Source of the DNA: Molossus alvarezi
Taxonomy: Eukaryota; Chordata; Mammalia; Chiroptera; Molossidae
Reading direction: 5' to 3'
DNA: 64,000 nucleotides
Assembly: GCA_037176705.1 (NCBI GenBank)
Contig: CM073886.1
Span: 130,540,001 to 130,604,000 of the forward strand
Shown here piece after piece: positions 33,446 to 46,264 of this stretch. The number at the start of each line of letters is the position of its first letter. Position 1 is the first letter of the stretch. The translations under genes were made by a program, and so were the position numbers. The notes under the pieces are model-generated. The model saw only the letters and a program-made list of their open reading frames with translations. It was not told where the DNA came from and ran no database searches.

Positions 33446-34495
33446 GCAAAATTAGGAAGGTAGCAGGTCCTCCTTGCTCGCTGCCCTGCGTATTTCCATC
33501 CCTCGAGGCCCTGCCCAGGCAGTAGCCTTGGCCTCTGAATCCCTGAGCTCCAGGCTGATGCTCTGAACTGCCGAGTCTGGTCACCAGAGCGCTCCTAGCG
33601 TTTACTTCCAGCCACCAGATTACACCTAGTCACCTAGTCATCCCCTCCGGCTTAGGTCTGTCTGGCTTTCTCCGCCTTTGGAGTCATAGCACGACTAATC
33701 TGATCAATTAATTCCTGCAAATAGTAGGAGATGGAAAATATTCACACGGAACCCACGACACTTTTGATTGGGAGACACACACACACACACACACTGAACC
33801 ATACAGCCAACCATTTTTAGTTACCTCGTCTTTAAACCGTAAGTTTTCTAGTAATCTGTGAGTATGTTTTCTAATTAAACTTTCACCATTTAATTGTATT
33901 GTAAATTAACTAACTGAATTCAGTAACATAGATATCTATTCATTTTTTAAATTTTTTTTCATTATCTAATTTTAAATTTTACTATTAAATACCTGTGTGT
34001 TTTACATCCTATAGGTAAACATAAACAGTTACTAATATTAACACTTGAGAGATACCGAAGCTATTTACACCTATTTCCCAAGAATTTCAAGGGTAACGAG
34101 GCCCAGAAAGAACCGTGGCGCTGCGTCTGGAAACCTGGGGGAGGGTCCTGTCACCTGCTGCAAGCCCTGAACCTTGCTAAGCTGCAGGATGGAGTCTGAA
34201 CCTCTTTCCTAGGCCCCGAGTTCTGGTCTGAGCCGGAGTCCTGGAGAGCCCTTCCTGCTCTCCATCCTTGGGTCCTTTGAGCACAGAGAACCACTTCCTC
34301 AGCCGGTTTCCTATGAGGGGAGGAGATCGTGTCCTTGAGCCTCTTCAAGCCAAGGCCACATGGATTCAACCCACTTTGCAACACGCTGGTCTACACAAGG
34401 CTGCAGACCCGGCTACAGGACATTCTCTTTATTTTTGTGCGTCATTTAATTTCTGTTGCCACTCTGTCCCTAAGGAAAGGATGTTGCAGGGTAGG
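33446..34495. other. unassigned sequence with one microsatellite
   Basis: No named repeat except a (CA)n run at 33775-33795. The stretch 34060-34130 has a weak MIR-like look that I do not count. Confidence 0.45.
33775..33795. repeat. (CA)n microsatellite
   Basis: Short perfect AC run. Confidence 0.9.
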
Positions 34496-34512
34496 AGAAA
34501 GGGAACGAACTA

Positions 34513-34742
34513 GACCGGCTGGTGTGGCTCAGGGGTTAAGCATTGACCCTGCACCAAGAGGTCACCGGTTCAATTTCCGGTCAGGGCACATGCCCAGGTT
34601 GTGGGCCCGATTCCCAGTGGGGGGCGTGCAGGAGGCGGCCAGTCGATGTTCTCTCTCATCGATGTTTCTATCTCTCTCTCTCTCTCTCTCCCTTCCTCTC
34701 TCTAAAAAATCAATAAAGAAAAAAATATTTTAAAAAAAAAAA
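34513..34742 (+). mobile_element. VES-type SINE, young-looking
   Basis: Complete copy from accggctggtgtggctcagg to a pure A tail. Target-site duplication agaaagggaaYga at 34496-34508 and 34745-34757 with one C/T difference. Confidence 0.96.
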
Positions 34743-34754
34743 GAAGAAAGGGAA

Positions 34755-34870
34755 TGAGATTAGAAGTCAGGAGAGTTGGGATCGGGGTCTCTAAGCCCTG
34801 TGGGCCTGGGCAGGTGAGTCAATCAACACCTGTTTCCTTCCTCACTCCCCAAGTCAAGGCGAACATGCTC
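34755..34870 (+). mobile_element. possible MIR SINE fragment
   Basis: Degraded MIR 5' and core: agaagtcaggagagttggg, tgggcctgggcaggtgagtc, acacctgtttccttcctcac. Confidence 0.45.
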
Positions 34871-36345
34871 GCCCCAACAATCTCTCGGGGCGCTGTGCAC
34901 AAACTCAGTAAATTCGGGGCCAGACCACCATGAAAGAATTTGTCATTTTCCATTATATAAATTCTTCCCCATTTAAAATGCAGATGTTTATGAGTCAGAA
35001 ACTGACACGAATTCCAATTCTAAGAGATTAAGGACAACGCTGATGACCTCTGAAACCCTGACAGTCGGAAGTCAGTAAAGCTGCCGCTCCCGTTATGAAA
35101 GTTTTGTCTTGGGGATGAAATAAAATCCATGGAAAAAGGTTGAGGTTTGTAAATGCCATATTGACTTCTCTCAAGATTAAGTTGATCTCATTGAACCACT
35201 AAATAAAATGTAAAACCAGTCTCTTAAAGTTGAGTTTCTTCATGATGCCTTTTTCTGAAGCTCTTACTGAGTAGGAGGGAAAGCTTAGGAATTAAATGAA
35301 TAAGAACTGACATCAGTTTATTTCTTAGTCTTGGAATGTTCTGTCCTCTCTTCCCCATGAGTCTGGACCTTTTTGAGGATTGTACTGATTATTCTAAACG
35401 AGTCTTGTATCTGCTGGGCACACTTTCCTATTGGTTTCTCCAGCTGCTGCATGTTTTGTAGGAACAGACACGAACTTTCTTCCAAGGACAGTCTTCCAAG
35501 GATGTTTGTACAGAAGACAGTCTTGAAAGTAAAGGTAGGACTTCCCTCTGGGGAAAGTGCAGGAGTGTTCCAACCCAGTATACTAAAGAGACCGTGTCCC
35601 TCTTGGGGGGAATGCCAGCTAGCCTCACAGCCCATTATTAAAAATCTGCTCAGAATCCTCCCCTAGGGCACCGCCCCTGCACGAGAGCATACAACGCCTG
35701 TCCCTCTTGGCACTGCCCGATGGCAATTGGGGCTCAGAAAACTGGTACAGATGCTGGTATTTTGGCCACCCCTACCTCTGCTGAGTAGTTAAGTGCTTGA
35801 ACTCTGACCCGTGCCGTCCACCCCATCCATGAAACTATGGCTGGTACCTGGTCAGCACTCAGGTAGGGTGGAATGTTTGATTCTTCTCAGTTCTGGACAA
35901 TAACCACATCTGATAAAAAGACACTACAAATGCTCTCTCTTGATATTTTCCTTTGAATTTTACTGGCAAGTTATCAAATAAAATACTTATTAAATCGAAG
36001 ACATCCCCATATTCAGCACTCAAGGATTTACTCTCATAGCTAACTGTCACCAGGCTGCAGCTGATACAGCAGAAATACTTAGCTAGGGTCAACTGGATCC
36101 AGGGTTCAGTGAGGCCCTGGGGATACCTGGTTCCTTATAAATATCTTTCTGCTTTCTGACACTGCTATACATGTTGTTTATCATTTTATTTCCACCCACG
36201 CTTTGTGAAACACGTTCACACAGCTCCGAAGGAGCCCTATTTAGCAGAAGACTAGCCTACGGACACAGCTTTGGGCTGGAGTAAACTGAGACGTCTCAGC
36301 CAATCCTAGCCTGTACCGAGGAGTCTGGAATAGGTACAAGCAGTG
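34871..36345. other. unassigned sequence
   Basis: About 1.5 kb with no named repeat. A 105-codon minus-strand frame at 35318-35635 is open, but its product is not recognisable. It has no signal peptide, membrane segment or known motif. Confidence 0.45.
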
Positions 36346-36349
36346 TGAC

Positions 36350-36480
36350 TCGTATCGGGGTGAGGTGATGCTGGTGTCCCAGGTGTACGTACATGTCCAA
36401 ACTCATCATGCTGTGTACATTAAATGTGTGTGTTTCTGTATATCAATTATACCGCCATAAAACTGTGAAAAGAAAAATCA
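36350..36480 (+). mobile_element. L1M-type LINE 3' end
   Basis: The last bases of old L1: gtccaaactcatcatgctgt, gtacattaaatgtgtgtgtt, gtatatcaattataccgcc, ataaaactgtgaaaagaaaa. Confidence 0.65.
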
Positions 36481-36614
36481 AGAAGGAAACTGAACAAAAA
36501 GAAAGGAGAAAATGTCCCGTTGACTAGGAAATGGAGAATACTACTGGAAGGCGGCCATGGTGAGATACATGCACACAGAAGAGCAAGAAGTCAGTGTTTG
36601 GACAGATAAAAATA

Positions 36615-36830
36615 GCCCAGCCGGTGTGGCTCAGTGGCTGAGCGTCGACCCTGCACCAAGAGGTCACCTGGTCGATTCCCGGTCAGGGCACGTGCCCAGG
36701 TTGTGGGCCCCATCCCTTCGGGGGCGGGGGGGACATGCAGGAGACGGCCCATCAATGTTCTTCTCTCTCATCGATGTTTCCTTCTCTCTCCTTTCATCTC
36801 TTTCTAAAAATCAATAAATAAATAAAAAAA
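36615..36830 (+). mobile_element. VES-type SINE
   Basis: Plus-strand copy with head cagccggtgtggctcagtgg, (CT)-rich middle and an aatcaataaataaat tail. A G-run of about 10 bases sits in the centre. Confidence 0.93.
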
Positions 36831-37269
36831 TAAAGCAGGCACTTGCAGTAGTGACAAGAGTCGTGTGAGTCCCTAAAGAAAGAGGCAGAGGCAGAGGGAT
36901 GAGGGGAGAGATGGCAGCTAACTCTCCATCTCACGTGGGCCCAGACTCCACTTCGAGCTCAGGCCTGTGTTCCGACGCCAGGACTCCTCTTTTCAATACA
37001 CCAGAGCTTCGGATTCCGAGTGTTAATTTTACTTACCTAAATGAGTGCTACTTTAGCACATGTAAGTATTGTATCTGATGGATTTGTTATAGTTAAAATA
37101 CAGTGAGTCCAGTTCTGAGCCCCTCCAGGGCTCATTGTTCTATAACAGAAATAGCATGATAGGTTGGTAGAATCGATACAATTACTTGTGTAACAACTCT
37201 TACAACATCACCTGGTCTAAAAGATCACAAACACAGAAATTTCACATTAATGGGGGTGGGGGGAAGGCC
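36831..37269. other. unassigned sequence
   Basis: No recognisable element. Confidence 0.5.
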
Positions 37270-37420
37270 TTAGAATTGGACAGACTTGGGAAAATATTAG
37301 TCGTGCTTTCTCAGGCTAATAACGTAAATTTTCTGAGTGTCGGTTTATTTACCTGTAAAAATTAAATATGAATGCCTACCTTATAGGGATCAACATAAGG
37401 ACTCAAAATTATTGACATGG
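37270..37420 (+). mobile_element. MIR SINE fragment
   Basis: MIR core in order: gtcggtttatttacctgtaa, aaattaaatatgaatgccta, ccttatagggatcaacataa. Confidence 0.65.
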
Positions 37421-38629
37421 TAACGGTGTCAGAATTCCCCATCATCTTTATTCCTCCCCAGCCCTGCAGACTCCTCCCCTCACTGTCTGCAAGGCGAGAC
37501 TACTCCTGTGACTAACAGCCTGGTCATCCCTACCTGTCCCTGTCTCCCTGTGACCTCAGAGTTCATCTCTATCAGATGAGACACTAGATTTTGATGATGA
37601 AGACTTACAGGATGACAGAGAAGGTCAGAACCCAGGAGCGGAAGATGGGAGAAATAACCATGCAAGAATCAGCTGTCCAGGTAACGTAAGAGAGCAGGAA
37701 GAATAAAAGGCAGGGAAGGCATCGCGTTCCGGGCACCTGCAGCAAGCGGGTCTCCGGACAGTGGGAAAAGGTGCGAGAACGGAGAGGGGAGAATGAGAAG
37801 TGGGAAGGCACTGCTAGCAGGTACCAGCTGGGTCCTCATGGCGAATAATTAGAGAATGAAACTGCTGCTTTCCTTGGAAGATGGGGGCAGGAGGAGAAGG
37901 CTGCTGAAATGTAATTCTTTGCATGCACATTATTCCACGTTTGAGTCACACACTCTCGGGAAAGTGTCACCTGCATGTCCCTGCTATTCTATATGCAGTA
38001 GGAATAGGAGGAATATAAAGTATAAAGACCTACGTGCCACTGTCAAAGGCAGCAAAGATGTTTCCACTCGGCTGGCGCCCTTGAGAAGGTGAAAGTCACG
38101 GACACCTCCTGCTACGGATCTGGGACGCTCAGCGTCTTCGCGTCATGAGGACCCCCCAGAGTACCCGAGGACTTCTCCGTTGGGAGCTGTGGTTAAGAAG
38201 CTCAACCAGGGCCTCCATCGCAGTCGCATTACGTCATTACAGAGAGAATGACCATCGTCACCATTAAACGACAACTAGGTGGCATGTGCTGCATCGTGCA
38301 CATTCTACATTACCCGTGGATTTCTCAGAACATGAGGTGGGAGGTACCGTGACCGTCTCAATCCTGGAGTTAGATAAGAGACTGTCAGTTAGAGGAACAC
38401 TTACACGTGGGGATTCAGGACGGAAGCCGGAGTTACCGCAAGGACCTGGAGCGCTGAGCAAGCTGGGCTGGGCGTCCAGGGCATCTCCAGACGGTAAACC
38501 CCACTGAAGGGTAAGATGAGGCGGGAACCCGAGGAGGAGGGGACTAACGAACCTCCGCCTTCCCTCGGGCTCCCCAGGGCAGTCACTGCAGATGCCCAGG
38601 CCGGTGTCAGTGAGGACCCGGAGGTGTCC
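37421..38629. other. unassigned sequence
   Basis: No named repeat. Moderately GC-rich towards 38.5 kb. No convincing coding signal. Confidence 0.45.
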
Positions 38630-38798
38630 TGGTCAAGAACACCCAGCCCAGGTTTCCAGCCCTTGGCAGGCCCTGCACGAGCAGAGTGGGCACTAGAACT
38701 GTTGTCCCGGATGGCCAGCGTGGTCAAGAACACCCAGCCCGGGTTTCCAGCCCTTGGCAGGCCCTGCGCGAGCAGAGTGGGCACTAGAACTGTTGTCC
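38630..38798. repeat. 78-bp near-tandem duplication
   Basis: Two copies, 38630-38707 and 38721-38798, separated by 13 bp. They differ at two positions only, both consistent with CpG decay in the first copy (cccAgg/cccGgg and gcAcg/gcGcg). Confidence 0.97.
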
Positions 38799-38865
38799 TC
38801 TGAGCACTGTGTCCTTTCAAGGTGTTTCACAGCACAGCTCATCTCCTGTGACTAAACACTTTTTA

Positions 38866-39119
38866 TTTTTTATTTGTTTTTTAATCCTCACCCGAGGATA
38901 TTTTTCTATGTATCATCAGATAGAACAGAAGAAAGGGAGAGCAATGGAGAGAGAGGTAGAGAGAAACATCGACCTGAGGGGGACTGGCTGCCTCCCACAG
39001 GACCCCAACCAGGCCTGGGGCGACCCGCAACCAAGGTGCACGCCCTTGACGGGAATCGAACCTGCAGCTCGTCGGTTTGCAGGCTGGCACTGTCACCACT
39101 GAGCCCAACTGGCCAGGGC
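38866..39119 (-). mobile_element. VES-type SINE, second type
   Basis: Minus-strand copy with the aatcctcacccgaggatatt signature, B-box-like gacgggaatcgaacctgcag (reverse) and complete head ggccagttgggctcagtgg. Decayed duplication: actaaacactttt near 38851 against actgaacatttta at 39120. Confidence 0.93.
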
Positions 39120-39132
39120 ACTGAACATTTTA

Positions 39133-41084
39133 AATGTTTATATCCCTTTAAGTTTGGCTCTTAATAACATTTGTCGGTCTTCTAAGCATTTTTTAGGATG
39201 GCATACTTCATGCTTTGATGAAACGGTCGCGGCTCAGTTCAGTGTGCCCATGTGGGCTCGGAGTCCCTGTCTCCTTGTTCCTTGGCACAGAGGGGCTTCA
39301 GACAGGCATTGAACACGGGGCGATGCTGAGCCAGCACTCGGATTAAATTCCACAGGCTTTCCCCCCCATTATAAATCCAAGCCATCTGACCTTATGCGCG
39401 GGTACATCCTGTTCAAGAGACAGAGGACCTGGTGGATAGACAAGCCTTGTCCGAGACTTGCACGGACTGTATTTGGTGACACCCCTCGCAGTGAGGGCTG
39501 ACTACAGACTACTCGGTTTGTCCACAAGTAGAACTCTCGTCAAGCCGAACAGAAAGTTTGCTCGTAGGAATCAAGCGGTACTTGAACAAACAAGCGGTAA
39601 TTGCCCTAGTAACTTTGCAAATCATGGGAACAATGGGAACACAATTTTTTTTTTTTTAATATTTGAGAATATCAGTGCGTTGCTTCCTGTTTACTTGCAA
39701 TTATTTGAAAATAACCTGGATAACTTTATAATCAAGGTATTTCCTCCTGGCTCCCTGGTACACATCGACTGCCTGAGGAGAGGGCTGACATCCTGAGGTG
39801 TCCACAGCGTAATCAGTCTTAAGAGCTGCTAATGTCACAACCTTGACTAATGGTAATCAAAAATTAAAGAAAAACATCGTAGCTTGTTAAACACACCCTC
39901 ACACAGACAGACACACACACAATAAAATCATATTAGATTTTTAAACACAGCTGGTAAGCGATGCAACCTCATTTTAAATTTATTTTGGCCCATTTCCTCT
40001 TCAGAAAGCCGCATCGTATCTGCATGTGTCTGCGTATCTATTACAGCCAGCGGTCAAACGGGCTGTTTGAACTGTCCCCACTAATGTCTAGTTTCTACCT
40101 AATACTGTGTAGTTAGCAGAAGTCAAAACATCAGAAGACAACATAGACCCTTCAGGTAAGGACATGTTACTTAATGAAAAAACAAACAAACAAACAAAAA
40201 ACTTTCTAAGCTTTTATTACGTGGCAGCATTGACTGGGCTAATTTTTATGACCGCAGTCTCGGGAATGAACACAACCCTGTTGGATACCCCCTTAGATCG
40301 AGGTCATGGTTTATGTATCCATCCCCTGGTGTTTTGTGCACATGTTTTATTATTAGGGAGATATTAAGTTGCATCAAAGTAGACAGGGCTGACTCACCTA
40401 CACCCCAGGCAGAACACTGAACCCGTGTCCCGCTGGGATGACCTTGTGTCTGGGCACACCGCGTCTCCGCCACGCTCCGGCACGACCACCGGGGCATCCT
40501 GACTCTCCCCCCACTGGCTGCTCTTCCTGGGTCACCTGACCCGGTGCTGTGATCAGCAACACCTGTGTGTACGCCCGGAATCCCTAAATACATTTCTCTA
40601 GACAAACTCTCTCCTTCAATGCCAATCTAGAACATTCAGTGGCCTGCTGGTATACCAACTATTACAATGATTCCAATAGACACGTTTTAATGTCCTACAG
40701 GAAACCCTTGTTTTCCTCATGGGGACTGAGGAACCTCTGTTGGCATGAGCAGAAATGGTCACGCATCACTTTCTCTCAGGGGAGGAACGTCCAGGGTTGA
40801 TCTGCTTTCCCCCCAGGCTGATCACAGTGCGGTAATTCCTCTGCCCCCCTGGCCTCAGACACTCTACCCTAGATTCTAGGACCGCCTCCCAGCTCGTATC
40901 GAATATTCTCCAGGAGCGTATGGTGGGTAAACCCTCAGGAAAATCACACAACATGAAGAACTTTTAAGATGAATGAACAATGGAAATGCTACTATTTGGT
41001 TTCTTTATTTTGTTATCCCGAGTTCTCTAATCTTATCTTGGCTTGAAAACCAAGAAAAGATGAAATTGTTACAGACAATTTGGC
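39133..41084. other. unassigned sequence
   Basis: About 2 kb with only short A-rich and CA-rich runs (39647-39660, 39900-39925, 40180-40200). The 119-codon minus-strand frame at 40246-40605 has no recognisable product. Confidence 0.45.
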
Positions 41085-41280
41085 AGTAGATAGAATTCGG
41101 TTCCAATCCCAGTTTTATTATTTATAATCTATGTAGTAAGATATAAATGATTTAACATACCTGAGCATTAGGTATTTGTTTGTAAAGTAGGGATGATCAT
41201 AACCCCACAGGTTGTTGAAGAAGGAAATCAAATGGAAAATGGCAGGGCTTTGCACAGACTGGCTACGTTCGCTCCCTCAC
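41085..41280 (+). mobile_element. MIR SINE
   Basis: MIR order visible: gaattcggttccaatcccag, atgatttaacatacctgagc, tttgtttgtaaagtagggat, gatcataaccccacaggttg, aggctttgcacagactgg-like end. Confidence 0.7.
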
Positions 41281-42647
41281 CAACCCTGAGGGATAGTGCG
41301 TGGCTGCATCGCTAGGAGTGCTCTTTGTTGTAGCAGATTGTTAGGAACATATTCATTAACAGCTTCTCACCTTCACAGAGATTAAGTGGACCAGTCAAGT
41401 ACACCTCCTGTTCCAAATAGAAAAACATAAACATTGGAGTGTAACACAGCTAGAGAGAAGGAAAGCCCATTTTAAATTTTGTCACATTAACTCTATTGTA
41501 CTTTGAGGTAACATGCATGAAGCAAAGCATTCTCTATAGAAAAAAATTAGCCAACATATTTTTTCAAATTCAAGATTTCTTGGAACCACCGCAGCAAATC
41601 AACAAACAAAAACGTTCACTGACCGCAGAGAAGGACGCCGGTCAGTTTTATTCCCAGCTTTGCTATCATCTTGCTAAGTCACTTCGGGAGTGTGTAAGGG
41701 TGCAGCTACCTTGGAAAAGAATGCAACAGTTCAGTTCCTGGAACCCTTCTGTGTGTGTTTTGGTATTGAGGTGTAGAGAATAATGGCTCTGCATTACCCT
41801 TAAGGGGTCCCCGGATGTATTTATAGGCCTTAACCTGTCTGTAATCTGTGCCATAGTTTTCTGGCTTGGAAACAGCTATCAGTTAGTAATAAAATCTTTC
41901 CTACTTGCCTAACTCTTGGTCCACAGCCCTGTATCCAAGATCTACTCTCAATTCAGAGGCTTTAGTTGATTCAAAGTTCTGGTACTTCAAACTACTGATT
42001 TCCAATACCATCCAGTGCCTAGGGAGAGGCTGTTATTTGTATAGTCAATCCTCCCGTAGCCTTATCTACAAATGATGAACATATTTAAGTCTGCACAGCA
42101 TCTAGAGCAGTTAGGAAAGGTATATGTCTCTTTAGTTCCTTCTGCCACTTTAATGAGAGCATGGCCCTTTTCTGTCTCTATACACACAATACACACACAC
42201 ACACGTTTGCTCTCCTGCTCCAAGTCTTCTGCTTGTCCGATTACATTCTGGTGGATGCTCTGTACCCACAACCCTTCTATTCTAATGTCTCTCTTTCGGG
42301 ACAATTGTTCAGCTTCAGATTTTCATCCATCTATTCCAATGACAGAGGTTCTTCCCAAAGACACTGATACTCAAAGTTCCCCTTGGTGGTCTCTCTAGTG
42401 AATTTTCATCCCTTGGTCTCTGGACAACTCAGTGTAATCCCTTCAGTGTTAATGTTGGAGGACAGTTCTTGGCAAACTATTTGTTGAATTCTTCACCAAA
42501 CTGCCAAAGTGCTTCTCACAAATCTTAGAATGAGTTTCATGGCGCAACTTATTTCAAAATGACTCCAAAATAGATCTCTTGTCTGGCTATCTTCTTCTGA
42601 GAGGTGGACCCCTTGGTTCAGGAACTCATGGATTTATAATCATTCAT
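41281..42647. other. unassigned sequence
   Basis: About 1.4 kb with no named repeat. No convincing coding signal. Confidence 0.45.
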
Positions 42648-42796
42648 CCATTAATGTATTCAACAGATATTTACTCAGTGCCCACTACTGTATAAAGCAC
42701 TGTATGGGGGATGCAAGGGGGAAATGGAGCGCAGGCATGGCTGCTTCTCCATGGAATGTGAGGTCCAGCTATCTAGTGGGAAAGGTAGACATAAAT
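42648..42796 (-). mobile_element. L2 LINE, 3' end segment
   Basis: Reverse of the L2 3' end: attcaacagatatttactca, gtgcccactactgtataaag, cactgtatgggggatgca, tctccatggaatgtgagg, tctagtgggaaaggtagaca. It continues at 43515 after the Tigger-like element and minisatellite. Confidence 0.7.
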
Positions 42797-43127
42797 CAAT
42801 GCAATTGACCATTGAACAACATGGGGGTTAGGGGTGCTGATACCCCATGAAGTCGAAAATCCACCTATAATTTCTGACTGCAAAACTTAACTACTAATAG
42901 CCTACTGCTGACCAAAAGCCTTACTGATAACATGGTCGATGAACACGTGTTTTGTATGTCGCACGTATTATATATGGCATCCCTATAATAAAGTAAGGAT
43001 GACATAAAAAAGAAAATGTGATTTAAATAATTGTAAGGAAAAGAAACTACATTGACAGTATTTATGAAAACATCCCCATGTAGGTGGACCCATGCAGTTC
43101 ATCTTGTGTTGCTCAAGGGTCAACTGT
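42797..43127. mobile_element. Tigger-like (Tc1/mariner) MITE
   Basis: Terminal inverted repeats are visible: caattgaccattgaacaaca near 42799 and tgttgctcaagggtcaactg ending at 43125, followed by TA. The interior (acttaactactaatagccta, ctgaccaaaagccttactga) matches the layout of nonautonomous Tigger elements of mammals. It sits inside an L2. Confidence 0.75.
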
Positions 43128-43514
43128 AGTAGTAGAACTGAGTGAATAACTGTAGTAGTAGAACTGAGTGAATAACTGTAGTAGTAGAACTGAGTGAATA
43201 ACTGTAGTAGTAGAACTGAGTGAATAACTGTAGTAGTAGAACTGAGTGAATAACTGTAGTAGTAGAACTGAGTGAATAACTGTAGTGGTAGAACTGAGTG
43301 AATAACTGTAGTGGTAGAACTGAGTGAATAACTGTAGTGGTAGAACTGAGTGAATAACTGTAGTGGTAGAACTGAGTGAAAAACTGTAGTGGTAGAACTG
43401 AGTGAATAACTGTAGTGGTAGAACTGAGTGAATAACTGTAGTAGTAGAAATGAGTGAATAACTGTAGTGGTAGAACTGAGTGAATAACTGTAGTGGTAGA
43501 ACTGAGTGAATAAT
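43124..43514. repeat. 26-bp minisatellite, 15 units
   Basis: Fifteen units of ctgtagtagtagaactgag+tgaataa in strict 26-bp phase. The first six units carry tagtag, most later ones tagtgg, with one tagtag unit near the end, which also has gaaatgag. One unit reads gtgaaaaact. The first unit starts inside the last bases (ctgta) of the Tigger-like MITE. Confidence 0.97.
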
Positions 43515-43985
43515 GGTATCCTCAGATAGGGAGCATTTAGTGAAAGAACCTACCAACACTGGAAGCTAGAAAAGACTTTCCAGAGGAAGCGATTTTTGAG
43601 CTGAAGACGAATGATTCACAGTTGAATAAACAAAGAGCAAAGGAAAGACTATCCCAGGCAGAGAGAATCAGATCCCTAAGGGGAACTAAAAGAATCTCCG
43701 TGAGGTTGGAGTACGGATCACAGGCAGAGGAAGTGTGTGTGACACACAGAGCTAAAGATCAGGGTCCGGTCAGGCATCAGGTCAAGCAAGTCCTGGGAGG
43801 TTTGCTCTCTGTTCCAGGAGCTGTACAGAGTCACTGAAGGCCGTTAGTCAAGGTGAAAGAGGTCGTTCTTGGATTCCAGAAGCCCACTTTGGCATGTGTA
43901 GAAGAAAGGATGGGAATGGAGTTAGACTGAGTATGGGAAGCCAAGCTCAGTGAAGCTTTGGTAAATTACACTAAGGTAGTAGCAG
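43515..43985 (-). mobile_element. L2 LINE, continuation
   Basis: Reverse L2 pattern continues: gaaaagactttccagaggaa, tttttgagctgaagacgaat, atcccaggcagagagaatca, tccaggagctgtacagag, ggaatggagttagactgagt. It is in the same orientation and the correct order relative to 42648-42796, so the two are one element. Confidence 0.65.
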
Positions 43986-46264
43986 TCAAAACACATGAAA
44001 AAATAACAGATAAATTAACAAAATAGTGTCTAATGTCCTGAGCTCAGAGGGGTGCTCATGCATTTCATGGGTTTGCTTCCATTTCAAAATCAGATAGCCA
44101 GGAAACTTAGAAAATTTTCTGTTAACACATAGATCAAGAATCATACTGTACAAAGTAATCTGAGTCCCCACGAAGCCATAATTATTCCATAGAAACAGAG
44201 AGTCAGGGTAGCCTCTAATAGTGTCCTCAGGTTACAGCTGTAATTTCACTACAGAAAAGAACAGCTTCTTCCTCACAGTTTACACAGCCACAGTTTCATC
44301 ACCTAGCATTGAACTGAAAACATAATTGACTTTTCTCCAGTACAAATATACACCTGAATATACTCCTACAATGCTAGGAATTTAAGTGAAAGCACTTATA
44401 ACTCGTACAGTTCATTAGCTGTTAGTTATGTCGCCTTACCCGCAAGCATTACATTTCGTGAGAAAGCTTCAGGGATCATGGGTGAGAAACCAGAGGGTTG
44501 TGTTTCATGACGTGACTCCAGAACGACAGGCTCCCCTCCCCGTTGGCGTGGAACAGCCCATCCACTCGAGGAGAATGTGAAAAAGCACACGATGCTTCTT
44601 GCAACGTGCCAGCAACTCATGTTCTCCCCCCTTCCTTGGTCACAGCCAGAAAACAAGAGCAGGCTCTTTGTACCATTCTCAAGTGGCTTTAAAGGCTCTT
44701 TAAACTACTCAGCATATTAATGATTTGCTATTTATAAATTACATCCATTGAAAGGGCACCAGACAAGTAAATAGAACAGTGGAACTTGTCCCTCACAAAG
44801 CTGCCTCTCCCACTGTGGAAAAGGACAAAGGCGAGGCCTCTCGAGTCGGCCCGAGGGTGGTGGGCAGTTGAGCTGGGAGACCTCTAAGACGGCATGTATG
44901 ATCCGGCCATTAACTTTCAGTAGAAAATCTCTGAGTTTATACGTCGAGAAAGAACTTGCTGAAAGTGTGACTCTTCTAATAGAGACCAAAAGTGGGGTGG
45001 GGGAGGTAATCTTGAATCTTGTTTGCCTTTTTCTTTTGTTTACTGTAACCGTTGGACACTTCAGTGTACTGTGATTCTGTTCACACAGCAATGCCCTAAA
45101 CCCACATACCCCACCTGAAGAAAAAATTCAGCAAGTAAGTTTCAGTCTACTTTGCTGGAAGTTGAGAGAAGCTAAGAAAATAAAAAGCACATGTAATCAC
45201 ACACTCCTCACCCATATTTATAAATGTTCACATCCAATGCGAATTTGTGTTTCTAAAGAGCTGTAGAAAGCATGTGAAATCGCCGACAGTATCTGTGGGT
45301 ATTTTTTCCATCAGGGTATAATCACGGGACGACCGCTCCCGCAAGGGCTGTCACAGAAGCTGCAGCACGGGGAACAAGTGGTATTTGCACAAATAAGCAC
45401 ACGCCCATCTAGTTCTTTTTAAAAGCAGAAAAAAAGCTCATATTCTGAAGAACTCGGTGTTGACTGTGGTTTAAATAATCTGTAAATAGAGATTATGACA
45501 AGTAGGATAAATTATAAAACTTAGAATTGGAAAGGTATCATTTACTACTTAAATAATAAGCACTATGGTTGACTGAACACACTTCTGTTGATATTAGAAA
45601 ACACCATGTGGAATTAGTCATTGGTATGACAATGAGCAGGGAGGGTTAGCCAGCAATTCTCAGAGTCTGCTGGGATGTATCCTGCTCATGGGACTGCTGG
45701 AAAAGGGATTGTGGGTAAACAGATGGCCTTCCTAACTATCCTGGCCTCCAAGTCATCTATCGTTTCTCTAGAGAATTTATAAACTGCAATATGTTCCAAA
45801 AGCCAATCAGATTGCATACTACTATGTCATCGTTCTTTAATTCATTCACATTCATGACAGCAAAACAGAGGCACCTGTCAGCATCTCAGCGTCTGGGCCC
45901 CCATGTGTCGGGTGTCGGACATAGGCTTGGATGTGACTGGGAGACAGGTCCTAAGGGAGTTTGCTCCTTCGGGAAGGTGAGGCAGAGGCGGGGAGCGCAC
46001 GCGGAGCTGCAGTGACACTGTGCCCCAGTAGGAAGCCACATGAGCTGGGAATGAAAACGGAGCTCAGGTCACATGTCCTCTCACAACACAGGAAGGGAAA
46101 CCAAGATGGGCATTAGTTTCAGAAATACTAGTGTAACTGCACAGAAACTTCATTTCTGCAACCTGACCTTTTCTCCTGTTGATTCAAAGCGGTCTCATCC
46201 AGCACCCTGACTCCCCACCTCCCTCTACCTTGCCTGTCCCTCTCTCCGTCACTAAGCTCTCAGG
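43986..46264. other. unassigned sequence
   Basis: About 2.3 kb with no named repeat. ORFs up to 119 codons (44732-45091 minus) have no recognisable product. Confidence 0.45.

Noticed and set aside
35318..35635. 105-codon minus-strand frame (contains QQLEKPIGKCAQQIQDSF)
   Set aside because: Open and not from a repeat I know, but I recognise no family, start context or splice signals. Left as unassigned and not called a gene.
43124..43514. Regularly spaced direct repeats, CRISPR-like at first sight
   Set aside because: The units are contiguous with no unique spacers, in a mammalian genome; it is a minisatellite.
43113..43559. 148-codon minus-strand frame of YSLSSTTTVIH-type repeats
   Set aside because: Translation of the 26-bp minisatellite.
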